A stretch of DNA of 64,000 bases from Bacteroidota bacterium (GTDB lineage: Bacteria > Bacteroidota > Ignavibacteria > Palsa-1295), in contig JAUZNX010000006.1 in NCBI GenBank assembly GCA_030706745.1, positions 62,001-126,000 of the forward strand, read 5' to 3'. The translations under genes and the position numbers were made by a program. Under the pieces are notes generated by a model. That model was not told the origin of the DNA. It did no database searches and saw nothing but the letters and a program-made list of their open reading frames with translations. Shown here piece by piece: positions 54,346 through 63,965 of the stretch (the stretch's first letter is position 1; the number at the start of each line of letters is the position of its first letter).

Positions 54346-57300
54346 TTAGTTCTTCTCAACAATGAGCCAGGCGACGGTCGAGGTCTCGGCTGCATTGCTA
54401 CTGTTGATGACGAAGCTCGTCCCCGCCGTGACAGTCCCGATGGCTAAGTTACCGACCGTTCCGCCAGCAGCCTGAACCGTCAGGAAGATCAGCGAATTGC
54501 CCGTCACCGCTGTCGTGCTGACCGTAACGGTCCCACCCGCAAGCGTGGCCGTGCCGATCTTCGCATTGGAGCCACCCTTGATGGCGATCCCATTTCCAGC
54601 GGTTGTAATCGTGAGGTTTCCGGAGGTACTCACGTTCGTGACTGAGGTATTGCCAAGCTGGACCGTATTGCTCGCCGTTACGATCGCGGTCGCGCCGATG
54701 GCCGTCGCGTTCGTCAGCCCGTCCGTGCTGACGTCCGCGCCTTCCCCGATGGCAGTCAGGTGGTCTCCCGTTGCGTTGGTCTGAAGCGCCGTATGGCCGC
54801 TCGCGGTGTTCCAGTTGCCGGTCGTGTTGGAGTAAAGCGCTTCGTAGCCGCTCGCGCTGTTGTCGCCGCCAGTCGTGTTGTGATAAAGCGCATACATGCC
54901 GCTCGCCGCGTTGTTGCTGCCCGTCGTGTTGAAATAGAGCGCCTCATACCCGCTGGCGGTGTTGTTGCTGCCCGTCGTGTTGAGTATGAGCGACTGATAG
55001 CCGCTCGCGGTGTTGTTGCTGCCCGTCATGTTGGAGTTGAGCGCCGCATACCCGCTGGCCGTGTTGTTGGCGCCCGTCGTGTTGGAATAGAGCGCTGCAT
55101 ACCCGCTGGCCGCGTTGTTGTCGCCCGTCGTGTTGGATTGAAGCGCTCCAAAGCCGTTCGCGGTGTTGTATTTGCCGGTCGTGTTGGCGTTGAGCGCAAA
55201 ATTCCCTATCGCCGTATTTTGAATGCCGTTTCCTGTCGATGTGGGCTGGTTAGAAAACAGCGCCTGATACCCAACGGCAACGTTATTGCTGTTCCATGGG
55301 GTATTGGAGTTGGAGAAAGACTGGGTCTGTAAAGCACTCACTCCAATAGCGGTGTTCTGTCCAGCCGTCGTGTTAGCGTTGAGCGCCGAATATCCGCTCG
55401 CAGTATTGAAGGTTCCGATCGTGTTGAACAGGAGCGCATTTATTCCGCTTGCCGTATTGTCGGCGCCCGTCGTGTTGAAATAGAGCGCCTCATACCCGCT
55501 CGCGGTGTTGTTGTTGCCCGTCGTGTTGTGAAGGAGCGCACTGAACCCGCTGGCCGTGTTGTTGTCGCCCGTCGTGTTGGATTGAAGCGCTCCAAAGCCG
55601 TTCGCGGTGTTGTATTTGCCGGTCGTGTTGGCGTTGAGCGCAAAATTCCCTATCGCCGTATTTTGAATGCCGTTTGACGTCGATGTGGGCTGGTTGGAAT
55701 ACAACGCCTGATACCCAACAGCGACGTTATCGCTGTTCCAGGCCGTGCCGCCGTTGGCATAGGACTGGGTCTGTAATGCACTCTCTCCAATCGCGGTGTT
55801 TCGTCCAGCCGTCGTGTTGTGGTAGAGCGCATAGGCTCCGCTCGTCGTGTTGTCGGAGCCGGTCGTGTTGTTGTAGAGCGCATAATAGCCGCTCGCCGTA
55901 TTGTTGTTGCCGATCGTGTTGGAGAAGAGCGCGGCACTTCCACTCGCCGTATTGTAGTTGCCGGTCGTGTTGAAGAGGAGCGCGGCACTTCCACTCGCCG
56001 TATTGGCGGAGCCGGTCGTGTTGATGTAGAGCGCCTGCATTCCGCTCGCCGTATTTTCGGAGCCGGTCGTGTTGGAGTAGAGCGCCTGCCATCCATTCGC
56101 CGTATTGTAGTAGCCGGTCGTGTTGGAGTAGAGCGCCTGATATCCGCTCGCCGTATTGTAGTTGCCGGTCGTGTTGGCGAAGAGCGCAAAATTCCCTACC
56201 GCCGTATTTTGCATGCCGTTTGACGTCGATGTGGGCTGGTTGGAATACAGCGCCTGATACCCAACCGCGACGTTATTGCTGTTCCACGGGGTATTGGTGT
56301 TGGAATAGGACTGGGTCTGTAATGCACTCTCTCCAATAGCGGTGTTTTGTCCGGCCGTCGTGTTGGATTCGAGCGCCTCATACCCGCTCGCGGTGTTGTC
56401 GCTTCCCGTCGTGTTGGAATAGAGCGCCTGATAGCCGGCCGCAGTGTTGTTAGTGCCGGTGGTGTTATTAAATAGTGTTGCGAAGCCGTTCGCGGTACTG
56501 TTGTTGCCGGTCGTGTTGGCGAGAAGCGCCGCGAAGCCCGTTGCAGTATTGTCTTGCCCAATCGTATTGGAGGAAAGCGTCAGTGTGCCAGTTCCAGTAT
56601 TGGCAGACCCAGTGGTATTATTCTGAAGCACTTCATATCCGCTTGCAGTATTGTTCAAGCCTGTTGTATTGGCTGTGAGCGCATCGGCCCCATTCGCAGT
56701 GTTCCTGGCGCCTGTCGTGTTGGAATAGAGCGCCTGATAGCCGCTGGCTGTGTTGTTGTCGCCCGTCGTGTTGGAAATGAGCGCAGATTCTCCGCTCGCG
56801 GTGTTGTAGCTGCCCGTCGTGTTGAATTGGAGCGCAGATTCTCCGCTTGCGGTGTTGTCGTTGCCTGTCGTGTTGGAATAGAGCGCTCGAAGTCCGCTCG
56901 CGGTGTTGCTGATGCCCGTCGTGTTAGCTATGAGCGCCTGATAGCCGCTCGCGGTGTTGTAGCTGCCCGTCGTGTTCGATTGGAGCGCATTCAAGCCGCT
57001 GGCGGTGTTGTCGTTGCCCGTGGTGTTGGAATAGAGCGCTGCATCCCCGCTTGCGGTGTTGCCGCTGCCTGTCGTGTTGGAATAGAGCGCCTGAAACCCG
57101 CTCGCGGTGTTGTAGCTGCCCGTTGTGTTGGAATAGAGCGCTTGAAGCCCGCTGGCGGTGTTGGCGAAGCCCGTCGTGTTGGAATGGAGCCCCTGATATC
57201 CGCTCGCCGTATTGGCTGAGCCGGACGTGTTGGAGTAGAGCGCCTGATATCCGCTCGCCATATTGGCGCTGCCGGTGGTGTTGCTATTCAATACCTGATA

Positions 57301-59088
57301 GCCCAGACCGGTATTTTGATTGCCATTGTACTCGATCACGCCGGACGGCTGATTATTCACCCGGAATTGCAGGCTCTGTCCATCGGTCGTGCCGAGGAAG
57401 TTTGTGCCGTAGGTCGTGCCGGCGTTGCCGGTGAGTCCCCAGCCGCTCGAAGCCGCTGCCCAGGAGAGCGTCCCACTTCCATTGTTCGTCAGAACCGTAT
57501 TTGCACCGCCCTGTGAGGACGGGAAGCTCGTCGCGACGTTGTTGATCTTGGTAATGTTGCCATTCACGTCGGTCGTGAATGTTCCGCTGCCAGCGCTGAG
57601 GCCGCCGTAGGTGCTCACTGATGTGACGTTCGCATCGCCAAGTTGGATCGTGTTACTGGAAGCAACAGATGCGTTCGCGCCAATAACGGTGGCATTCGTG
57701 AGATTTCCGGAGCTAACATTCGCAGCATAGCCGAGAGCAGTGTTGTAGGTACCTGTCGTATTGCCAAAGAGCGCTGTCACTCCAGTCGCGGTATTATTAT
57801 TGCCAAGAGTGTTATTGTACAATGCTGATTCGCCAGTGGCTGTGTTCTGGACACCGGTCGTGTTGGTGCGAAGCGTCATCGTGCCGGTTGCGGTATTGCC
57901 GCCATTGAGAGTGTTATTAAGAAGCGCTTGATAACCCGTGGCAGTGTTGAAGGAGCCTGTGCTATTGCTCAACAGAGCATTAAAGCCACTTGCCACATTG
58001 CCTACCCCAGAGGTATTATTCTTTAGCGCTTGATAGCCAAAGCCGGTATTTAGATTGTTCGTGAATTCGATCATACCTGACGGCTGATCATTCACCCTGA
58101 ATTGCAGGCTCTCCCCGTCCGTTGTGCCGATGAAATTGGTTGCGTAGGTCGTGCCGGCGTTGCCGGTCAGTCCCCAGGCGCCACCGACGGCTGCCCAGGT
58201 TCCATCGCCGCGCCAGAAGGTCGAAGAGCTTGCGCTGGTGCCGCTATTGAGATTGGTCACCGGAAGATTGCCGGTTACGTCAGACGTGGAAAGATCGACG
58301 GCGCCGGTCGTGAGCACGCTCGATGCGTCCGTGCGCACGACGCTGCTGGCGGCGAGTCCTGGCATCGTGATCGTTTTGCCCGCTGACATGATGATGTCGC
58401 CGTGGATGTTCGCATTGCCGTAGATCGTCGCCGGTGCGGAGCTCGAACCAAGATACGATGTGCCGGTCACCGTAAGCGAGCCGCTGATCGTCGTGTTGCC
58501 CTGCACAGCACCGCCTTTAGCGCCTTCGAGCAATGTTGGGCCGGACTTCAGCAGCAAGGTGTTCGTGGCCGGATCGACCGCCGCGACGATGCCGTCGCCA
58601 GTCTCGAGTTTGATGTCGGCGCCGTTGCCGCTCACCTTTTGGCCGTTGAGTGTGATCGAACTGACGTAGTCGGTCGCCATCTTTTCTTTCGTGACCGACT
58701 GATCCGCGATCGAGAGCGCGAATGGCGATGCCGACAGCGGCGCGAGCGGACGCAACTCCTCATCAGTGCCGATCTGCATGCCGACCCATATCGGATGGGA
58801 CAGCACATCGCTGGCCGGCAACGGCTGCGTGCCGGAGCCTAACGTAATGTTAAAGATACCATTCACAACTTGTGCATGGTAGGTGTCCTGCCAGACGAGC
58901 GAATGTCCCTCTGCATCTGAATATAACCGGATCGTGAAATCGCGGAGCCCATCGATAACAGAGCCATCGGATGACGAAAGGGTACCTTGATAACTGAGCG
59001 TGCGGGATTGCACCGGAACTTGCTGGGCGCGTGCGCTCAAGGAAACGAGCAGCAGGCCGCAGCACACGAATGCGCTGAGACGAGTCAT
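54346..59088 (-). CDS. Giant secreted protein of 17-residue repeats
   Basis: This 1580-residue protein has the signal peptide [19 protein letters not shown]. The N-terminal domain (about 25-175) is the SYQG type of the gene at 1764: [48 protein letters not shown]. Two copies of the module follow ([20 protein letters not shown] at about 305, and [20 protein letters not shown] at about 550), each leading into an array of 17-residue units of type [17 protein letters not shown]: six or seven units first, then about 48. The C-terminal domain (about 1475-1580) with [17 protein letters not shown] and [12 protein letters not shown] is like one common in phage tail proteins. No T9SS signal is seen. 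The likely fold is a long beta-roll fibre; the function is inferred. Confidence 0.8.
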   Translation of the reverse strand: MTRLSAFVCCGLLLVSLSARAQQVPVQSRTLSYQGTLSSSDGSVIDGLRDFTIRLYSDAEGHSLVWQDTYHAQVVNGIFNITLGSGTQPLPASDVLSHPIWVGMQIGTDEELRPLAPLSASPFALSIADQSVTKEKMATDYVSSITLNGQKVSGNGADIKLETGDGIVAAVDPATNTLLLKSGPTLLEGAKGGAVQGNTTISGSLTVTGTSYLGSSSAPATIYGNANIHGDIIMSAGKTITMPGLAASSVVRTDASSVLTTGAVDLSTSDVTGNLPVTNLNSGTSASSSTFWRGDGTWAAVGGAWGLTGNAGTTYATNFIGTTDGESLQFRVNDQPSGMIEFTNNLNTGFGYQALKNNTSGVGNVASGFNALLSNSTGSFNTATGYQALLNNTLNGGNTATGTMTLRTNTTGVQNTATGESALYNNTLGNNNTATGVTALFGNTTGTYNTALGYAANVSSGNLTNATVIGANASVASSNTIQLGDANVTSVSTYGGLSAGSGTFTTDVNGNITKINNVATSFPSSQGGANTVLTNNGSGTLSWAAASSGWGLTGNAGTTYGTNFLGTTDGQSLQFRVNNQPSGVIEYNGNQNTGLGYQVLNSNTTGSANMASGYQALYSNTSGSANTASGYQGLHSNTTGFANTASGLQALYSNTTGSYNTASGFQALYSNTTGSGNTASGDAALYSNTTGNDNTASGLNALQSNTTGSYNTASGYQALIANTTGISNTASGLRALYSNTTGNDNTASGESALQFNTTGSYNTASGESALISNTTGDNNTASGYQALYSNTTGARNTANGADALTANTTGLNNTASGYEVLQNNTTGSANTGTGTLTLSSNTIGQDNTATGFAALLANTTGNNSTANGFATLFNNTTGTNNTAAGYQALYSNTTGSDNTASGYEALESNTTAGQNTAIGESALQTQSYSNTNTPWNSNNVAVGYQALYSNQPTSTSNGMQNTAVGNFALFANTTGNYNTASGYQALYSNTTGYYNTANGWQALYSNTTGSENTASGMQALYINTTGSANTASGSAALLFNTTGNYNTASGSAALFSNTIGNNNTASGYYALYNNTTGSDNTTSGAYALYHNTTAGRNTAIGESALQTQSYANGGTAWNSDNVAVGYQALYSNQPTSTSNGIQNTAIGNFALNANTTGKYNTANGFGALQSNTTGDNNTASGFSALLHNTTGNNNTASGYEALYFNTTGADNTASGINALLFNTIGTFNTASGYSALNANTTAGQNTAIGVSALQTQSFSNSNTPWNSNNVAVGYQALFSNQPTSTGNGIQNTAIGNFALNANTTGKYNTANGFGALQSNTTGDNNAASGYAALYSNTTGANNTASGYAALNSNMTGSNNTASGYQSLILNTTGSNNTASGYEALYFNTTGSNNAASGMYALYHNTTGGDNSASGYEALYSNTTGNWNTASGHTALQTNATGDHLTAIGEGADVSTDGLTNATAIGATAIVTASNTVQLGNTSVTNVSTSGNLTITTAGNGIAIKGGSNAKIGTATLAGGTVTVSTTAVTGNSLIFLTVQAAGGTVGNLAIGTVTAGTSFVINSSNAAETSTVAWLIVEKN
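54770..57310 (-). repeat. 51-nt repeat array with three longer super-repeat units
   Basis: About 48 units of 51 nt code for 17-residue repeats. Three times, a unit pair of 24 and 22 residues (containing ALQTQS and [11 protein letters not shown]) interrupts the rhythm; their landmarks are at 55321, 55765 and 56311. The spacings, 444 and 546 nt, equal six and eight standard units plus the long pair. The part around 55139-55330 and 55567-55770 is nearly identical, which points to a recent block duplication. Confidence 0.85.
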
Positions 59089-59310
59089 AGATGTATTCGT
59101 TTAAGAACAGTGGACGACAGAAGTCCGCAGGCGCCGTTCGGCAAGGAGGGATTTGAGTCCGCAGACTCAAACTCGAAAATGTAAAAAGGCGACGACAGAA
59201 GAAAGAAAGCTGGACAAACATACGGCCAGGAATGAGCTTTGGCCTGAAATCCGGAATAATGCTGTCGCGCTCGTCAGACTCTGAATGGCACGAATTGTTG
59301 TTGCCTCAGT

Positions 59311-59362
59311 TATATCGCACTCATTTGGCGATCTCGCTGAGTTTGAATTTCTTGCCGTACAC
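59311..59362 (-). pseudogene. Detached 3' end of an ABC-2 permease gene
   Basis: On the minus strand this reads VYGKKFKLSEIAK then TGA, near-identical to the end of the permease gene at 59449 (MYGKKFKLSEIAKWVRYT). About 45 of 52 bases match. The Trp codon is a stop here. It lies 90 bases beyond the real end of that gene, on the other side of an inverted-repeat element. Confidence 0.7.
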
Positions 59363-59368
59363 TTCTGC

Positions 59369-59432
59369 CTGTGTGCCGGGAAGCGCTGCTTCCCGGTGTA
59401 AAACGCGGAAGCAGCGCTTCCGCGCACACAGC
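59369..59432. repeat. Nested inverted repeat (REP-like)
   Basis: The outer arms are CTGTGTGC and GCACACAG. Inside lie two hairpins, CCGGGAAGC-GCT-GCTTCCCGG and CGCGGAAGC-AGC-GCTTCCGCG, whose cores are the reverse complement of each other. The whole can fold as one long stem or as two hairpins. It lies just downstream of the ABC permease gene. Confidence 0.85.
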
Positions 59433-59448
59433 GATAGTGGCGCTTACT

Positions 59449-60729
59449 TCACGTGTATCTCACCCACTTGGCGATCTCGCTGAGCTTGAATTTCTTGCCG
59501 TACATGAGGATGCCGACGCGGTAAATCCGCGCGGCGAGCCAGAGGCAGCCGAAGAACGTCCCGATCATCAGCGCGACCGAGAGCGCGATCTGCCACCAGG
59601 GTGGCGTCTCGGTAAAGATGCGGGCGAGCATCAGAATCGGTGAGAAGAACGGCACGAGCGAAAGCACCACGCTCTTCGTGCTCGATGGACTTTGGATCAC
59701 GCCCTGCAGCATGATAAATGGAATGACCAGCAGCATCACGACCGGAAACGAGACCTGCTGCACGTCGCTCGCGGATTCAGCGGTCGAGCCGATCGCCGCG
59801 TAGAGCGTCGCGTATATCAGAAATCCAAGAACAAAGAAGAGAATCAGATAGAGAAACAGGAATGGCGAGATCGATGGCATCACGTCCTGTCCCAGCATTG
59901 CGCTCGCGGCGGTGAGGCCAACCGTCGTCAGCGCGACCAGCATGATCGCCCACACGCCAATCTGAATCAGGCCCGCGCTTGCAACGCCGAGCACCTTCCC
60001 GACCAACAATTGAAACGGCCGCACGCTCGATGCGATGAGTTCGATGACGCGGCTCGACTTCTCTTCGATCACGCTGTTCATGATGATGGTGCCGTAGAGG
60101 ATCATCGAGATGTAAAGGATAAACGCCGTGACAAAGGCCATCACCACTCCTGTATCGCCGCTATCCTTCTTCTCTTTGCCGGCTTCGATCTTCATCGTCT
60201 CCACATGCACGCCGGACTCGACATTCGAGACCGCCTTCGGATCGATACCGCGCGATGTCAGCTTCGCGTCGCGGACGGCATCGCGGTACGAGTCTTTCAA
60301 GAACGCGACGGCAGTGTAATCGCTCGGATTGTGCAGCTTGATCTGCGCGGTGCTGGCACTGTCAGCAATGGCGTTCGCGGGGATCGTCATGTATCCGGTG
60401 AGCGCCTTCGACTCGACCAACTTGCCGAGCGAGTCCGTTACGTTCGGGCCGGGCTGTACGCTTTCGAGCGTGACCTTCGTCGATATCTTCTTGGTGAAGA
60501 ACTTGCCTGCGTCCTCGTTAGATGCCGCGATCATCGCTTGCGCCAGTCGTCCGGTGCTATCGATCACGACCAGATTCCGCACCTCGCCCGTATTCGTGGA
60601 CGCAAAGTAGGCCGGAATGACAATGATCGCACCCATGAGGAGCGGGCCGATCGCCGTCATAATGATAAAGGTGCGCGAGCGGACCTTCTGCAAGAATTCG
60701 TGCCTGAGGACGATAAGAGTTTTGTTCAT
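59449..60729 (-). CDS. ABC-2 type transporter permease (NatB-like)
   Basis: This 426-residue protein begins with LIVLRHEFLQKVRSRTFIIM, the usual start of NatB/ABC-2 permeases, with the first helix next. A large external domain (about 45-200) precedes five or six more helices, including VVMAFVTAFILYISMILYGT, LLVGKVLGVASAGLIQIGVW and PFLFLYLILFFVLGFLIYAT. SSVRPFQLLVGKVLG and EEKSSRVIELIASS are typical of this family. The end MYGKKFKLSEIAKWVRYT is duplicated at 59311. It forms an exporter with the ATPase six bases upstream; Na+ or another substrate is unknown. Confidence 0.85.
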   Translation of the reverse strand: MNKTLIVLRHEFLQKVRSRTFIIMTAIGPLLMGAIIVIPAYFASTNTGEVRNLVVIDSTGRLAQAMIAASNEDAGKFFTKKISTKVTLESVQPGPNVTDSLGKLVESKALTGYMTIPANAIADSASTAQIKLHNPSDYTAVAFLKDSYRDAVRDAKLTSRGIDPKAVSNVESGVHVETMKIEAGKEKKDSGDTGVVMAFVTAFILYISMILYGTIIMNSVIEEKSSRVIELIASSVRPFQLLVGKVLGVASAGLIQIGVWAIMLVALTTVGLTAASAMLGQDVMPSISPFLFLYLILFFVLGFLIYATLYAAIGSTAESASDVQQVSFPVVMLLVIPFIMLQGVIQSPSSTKSVVLSLVPFFSPILMLARIFTETPPWWQIALSVALMIGTFFGCLWLAARIYRVGILMYGKKFKLSEIAKWVRYT

Positions 60730-60735
60730 GGCGGA

Positions 60736-61668
60736 TTAAGCTTGAAGGGTTGTGGCGGCGGGTTGCTTTGCGATGGCTTCGAGGAACAGCTCCTTGATCG
60801 GTGGCTTCACCAATTCCCACTTCTCGATCTCGAGATACTCAGCGATACTCCGGAGCAACTCGTTCGGCTTTTCGCTCACGCCTAACTCCAACAACATTTC
60901 ATTCGGCGTGTGCTCGAGAATCTTTACGCGCGCCTCGCCATACGTTCGCAGAAAACTTGCATCGCCAGAGAAGCGCATGGAAATAAGTGTGCGGCCCGAG
61001 CGGGCCTTCAACTCCAGCACCTTACCGGCAAGCACAATCTTACCCTCATTCATCATCGCGATCTCATCGCAGAGCTGCTCGACCTGCTCCATTCGATGTG
61101 TGGAAAGAATGATCGTCTTGCCGCGACCTCGCAACGCCAGCAAGACTTCGTTGATGAGTTCGGCGTTGACGGGATCGAGCCCCGAGAGCGGCTCATCGAG
61201 TACGAGCAGCGCGGGATCGTGCAGCAGCGTCAGGATGAACTGCAGCTTCTGCTGCATGCCTTTCGATAGATCGGAAGTCTTCTTCTTTTCCCAGGATTTG
61301 ATTTCGAATCGGTCGAGCCAGTAGTCGATCGCCTGTTTCAGCGCGCGGGTTTCCATCCCCTTCAGCGAGCCGAGATATTCGAGTTGCGTGCGCACCGGGA
61401 GCTTGCGGTAAAGTCCCCGCTCCTCGGGCATGTAGCCAATCTGGTTCTGATGGTCTTCGTGTTGCGTCTCACCGAAGAGACGAATCGCGCCACGATCCGG
61501 CAAGGTGATGCCGGTGATCATGCGGATCGTCGAGGTCTTGCCCGCGCCGTTGGGACCGAGCAATCCGAAGATGCTCCCCTGCTGCACCGCAAGCGAAACG
61601 TTGTTTACGGCAACCTGCCGACCATACGTCTTGGTGACGTTCTCCAGCGACAAAACTGATGTGGACAT
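60736..61668 (-). CDS. ABC transporter ATP-binding protein (NatA-like)
   Basis: This 310-residue ATPase powers the permease at 59449. GLLGPNGAGKTSTIRMITGI is the Walker A motif, MPEERGLYRKLPVRTQLEYL is the Q-loop side and following helix, LSKGMQQKLQFI the signature, LLVLDEPLSGLDPVNAELIN the Walker B with catalytic Glu, and ILSTHRMEQVEQLCDEIAMM the H-loop. The C-terminal extension (from about 220) is typical of NatA/DrrA-type proteins. The two genes form one operon on the minus strand. Confidence 0.92.
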   Translation of the reverse strand: MSTSVLSLENVTKTYGRQVAVNNVSLAVQQGSIFGLLGPNGAGKTSTIRMITGITLPDRGAIRLFGETQHEDHQNQIGYMPEERGLYRKLPVRTQLEYLGSLKGMETRALKQAIDYWLDRFEIKSWEKKKTSDLSKGMQQKLQFILTLLHDPALLVLDEPLSGLDPVNAELINEVLLALRGRGKTIILSTHRMEQVEQLCDEIAMMNEGKIVLAGKVLELKARSGRTLISMRFSGDASFLRTYGEARVKILEHTPNEMLLELGVSEKPNELLRSIAEYLEIEKWELVKPPIKELFLEAIAKQPAATTLQA

Positions 61669-61746
61669 AAATTGGCAAATATTGGAAGAGAATAAGCTGG
61701 TATGAGGCGCGATAAGTTTCGGATGAGAGGCGATACGAAACGTTTT

Positions 61747-62166
61747 CTACCTAAGCTCCACAGAAGGATTCTTCCGTTCCGGAAGTATCTGCACGTGCTC
61801 ATATTTCAATATCTCACTATCGGAAGTCACAAGAGGCGCGTCCAGAATTCGAGACGTTGCGACAATGATTCGGTCCGCCGGATCGCGATGGAACGCGCCA
61901 GGAAGACGCGTCGATTCGATGATAATCTCACGTGATAGGTCGACGACAGAAATTGACGACTCGTCAAGCGCCATTTGAAACCAGAGCTCGATTGGCAACG
62001 GAAGATCGATCCGGGCTCGGCTGGCAAGGAGCGCAACTTCATGCAGCGAAATCACACTAACCGCAAGAGGCTCTTCCGTCTCTTCGAGCAGCGATCGCTG
62101 TGAATGCGATAGCAACTCGGGAAGATTCGCCAGCCAACACCAGATATGCGTGTCAAGCAGGATCAT
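61747..62166 (-). CDS. PIN-domain toxin, VapC-like
   Basis: This 139-residue protein begins at the ATG at 62166, so that MILLDTHIWCWLA places the first catalytic Asp as in VapC. SVISLHEVALLASRARIDL with the conserved Glu, and DPADRIIVATSRILDAPLVT with further Asp residues, complete the PIN active site. It would cut RNA. The start overlaps the antitoxin gene by 14 bases, as usual for toxin-antitoxin pairs. It is preceded by the antitoxin in the operon order. Confidence 0.85.
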   Translation of the reverse strand: MILLDTHIWCWLANLPELLSHSQRSLLEETEEPLAVSVISLHEVALLASRARIDLPLPIELWFQMALDESSISVVDLSREIIIESTRLPGAFHRDPADRIIVATSRILDAPLVTSDSEILKYEHVQILPERKNPSVELR

Positions 62167-62380
62167 CCCGCAACATATTCCAATCGTCGGGATCGACAGC
62201 CGGGCTAAATGGGTCCCGGTATGCAAACGGCAATCCCCGTAGCGGAAAGTTACGCTTCGTCTTCGACTTCGGGGTTGGCTCGATCGTCACCGAGACCGCC
62301 TGACCGGGCTCCAGAGGCAGCCGAGGCAAGAGAATTCCGTGCTCCTTGGTTACCGTTGTGTGATAATGATAAGCCTGCAT
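62153..62380 (-). CDS. VapB-like antitoxin
   Basis: This 75-residue protein starts MQAYHYHTTVTKEHGILLPR with LPLEPGQAVSVTIEP, a swapped-hairpin AbrB-like or DUF104-like DNA-binding start. The rest (SPAVDPDDWNMLRDDPA) is an acidic tail that would bind the toxin. The ATG at 62380 is preferred over one 30 bases upstream. Its position in front of and overlapping the PIN toxin supports the assignment. Confidence 0.75.
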   Translation of the reverse strand: MQAYHYHTTVTKEHGILLPRLPLEPGQAVSVTIEPTPKSKTKRNFPLRGLPFAYRDPFSPAVDPDDWNMLRDDPA

Positions 62381-62431
62381 AAAATCCAAAACCAAAGAAG
62401 CCGGGAGCAAGTGCCTGACCAGTTTGGCCCA

Positions 62432-63853
62432 CTACTTCGTCACCACGAACCGCCATGTCTTAACGATGCCATCAGCTTCTGCGCGAAGCAGCAGCACCCC
62501 CGAGGGAAAATTGCTCGCGGAGAGCGTGAGCGTTTGCTGATCCGTCTCGCCACGCGCCACTGCATGGCCCAGTGCATCGTTAATCTCATAGCGGACTCGC
62601 TCGCCCTCCGGTTGCGTGAAGCTGACGGTGAATTCATCGCGGACGGGATTGGGATAAATTGAATTAGACAATACCAAAGAGTGATTGTCTTCTATCACGC
62701 CGCTTTCTGCGTCCGCATTGTAATACCATATTCCTACACTATCATGACTCCAGGAGGCGATCCAGCCATGACGTGCGTCGATGAAGTGCATCTCTTCCAA
62801 CGAGTCAGAAGCGAAGGTTGCGGAATCAATCGTCCATGTCGCCCCATTATTGGAGCTATACGCGAGTTTATGCGCCATCTCGCTGGGAACTATGGCGGCG
62901 GGCGGATCTATGTAGATGCACGGACAGATGCCCTGGCCAATCATTGCCCACAAAATCCCCGGGGCAGGATTTGCTAACCGCCATAGCCGTTGACCGAACG
63001 TGGAATCGACCCGCCATGATTTGCCATAATCGCTGGAATAGGCGTAGTCCGGCGAGCCGCTGTCCAAGAAGAGAATGCAAACTTCGTGTGTCTTAGGATT
63101 GACCTGGATTCCACTAATTTTGACCTTATAGCGATTGGTGTCGACCGGCAAAAGGGTATCCCAGGTCGTGCCCGCATTCGAGGTGTGCAGGAGAACGTTC
63201 GCTTTATGGAGCGCGCCACGCCCCATCCAGATGTCATTACTATCGACAACGGTACCACTATACAACACAGGAGGAGTTGTATGTGGCGCCGGGTTGAGCA
63301 GAAACGCGTTGCCATAGAGTTGCGAACTCTGCCAGCCGTCATGAGTCACAAGAATCACGACGCTGTCCTGATAGTCATTTTCATCATGTGTGCTTACATA
63401 CTCTGCGACACGAAATCCGTACGAGGTGTCGTACATCTTCTCACCCAGCATCACATAGAATCTCCAATTCTGTTCGCTGATATTTGGAAGTTCATGGACT
63501 GCAGTTGCTCCTGGGGCGATGGATACGGTTTCGTCGTTGGAAAAGAAAAATCCCCGATGGGGTCCGGTACACTCGCCCGTGTTTAGTGTGCTCTTCCCAC
63601 TGATATTGGACACTAAGTCAGTATCGAGGACCCAGTTTTTGCCGCCATCTATTGTCGAAAGGATTTTCCATCGAAATGAATAGGCGATGCCATGAAGACT
63701 GTCTGCAAATGCGAAATCCCCTAAGCTATAATTGGCAACGGGCAACACCACCTTCTGCCAGGTACCCGGTAGCTTTTGTCCCTTCACCTGAGGGGACATC
63801 GCAAAAAATGCCAGGACCCAAAGCGCACGCCAATATGACTTCCTTATGTCCAT
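62432..63853 (-). CDS. Secreted BNR-like protein with T9SS type A sorting domain
   Basis: This 473-residue protein starts at the ATG at 63853 (the GTG 18 bases upstream gives extra residues that do not help the signal). The signal peptide is ALWVLAFFAMSPQVKG-Q. The body shows BNR-type repeats: KILSTIDGGKNWVLDTD, LLHTSNAGTTWDTLLPVD, YSSDYGKSWRVDSTFG, YSSNNGATWTIDSATF. The last 80 residues contain LSNSIYPNPVRDEFTVSFT, INDALGHAVARG and FPSGVLLLRAEADGIVKTWR, a T9SS type A sorting domain. A secreted beta-propeller; ligand unknown. Confidence 0.78.
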   Translation of the reverse strand: MDIRKSYWRALWVLAFFAMSPQVKGQKLPGTWQKVVLPVANYSLGDFAFADSLHGIAYSFRWKILSTIDGGKNWVLDTDLVSNISGKSTLNTGECTGPHRGFFFSNDETVSIAPGATAVHELPNISEQNWRFYVMLGEKMYDTSYGFRVAEYVSTHDENDYQDSVVILVTHDGWQSSQLYGNAFLLNPAPHTTPPVLYSGTVVDSNDIWMGRGALHKANVLLHTSNAGTTWDTLLPVDTNRYKVKISGIQVNPKTHEVCILFLDSGSPDYAYSSDYGKSWRVDSTFGQRLWRLANPAPGILWAMIGQGICPCIYIDPPAAIVPSEMAHKLAYSSNNGATWTIDSATFASDSLEEMHFIDARHGWIASWSHDSVGIWYYNADAESGVIEDNHSLVLSNSIYPNPVRDEFTVSFTQPEGERVRYEINDALGHAVARGETDQQTLTLSASNFPSGVLLLRAEADGIVKTWRFVVTK

Positions 63854-63871
63854 GCTGTTACTCCTATTCAC

Positions 63872-63955
63872 TTAACAAGGGGTGTGACTTGGTATTGGGC
63901 GGGCTGGCAGTGCAAGCGACAGAAGAAGTAGAAGATAAATTCGAGCACACTTCAT
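63872..63955 (-). CDS. Short peptide with signal-peptide character
   Basis: ATG at 63955 opens a 27-codon frame, MKCARIYLLLLLSLALPARP and seven more residues, that ends in TAA at 63872. It is a good signal peptide with almost nothing after it. It stands 18 bases before the start of the T9SS gene at 63853, so it may be the remnant of an earlier gene start or a real leader peptide. Nothing else supports it. Confidence 0.3.
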   Translation of the reverse strand: MKCARIYLLLLLSLALPARPIPSHTPC

Positions 63956-63965
63956 AATGAGATTT

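Noticed and set aside
54770-57310. Possible CRISPR array or non-coding repeat region
   Set aside because: The 51-nt units are all in one long open frame with a signal peptide and terminator; the repeats code for protein.
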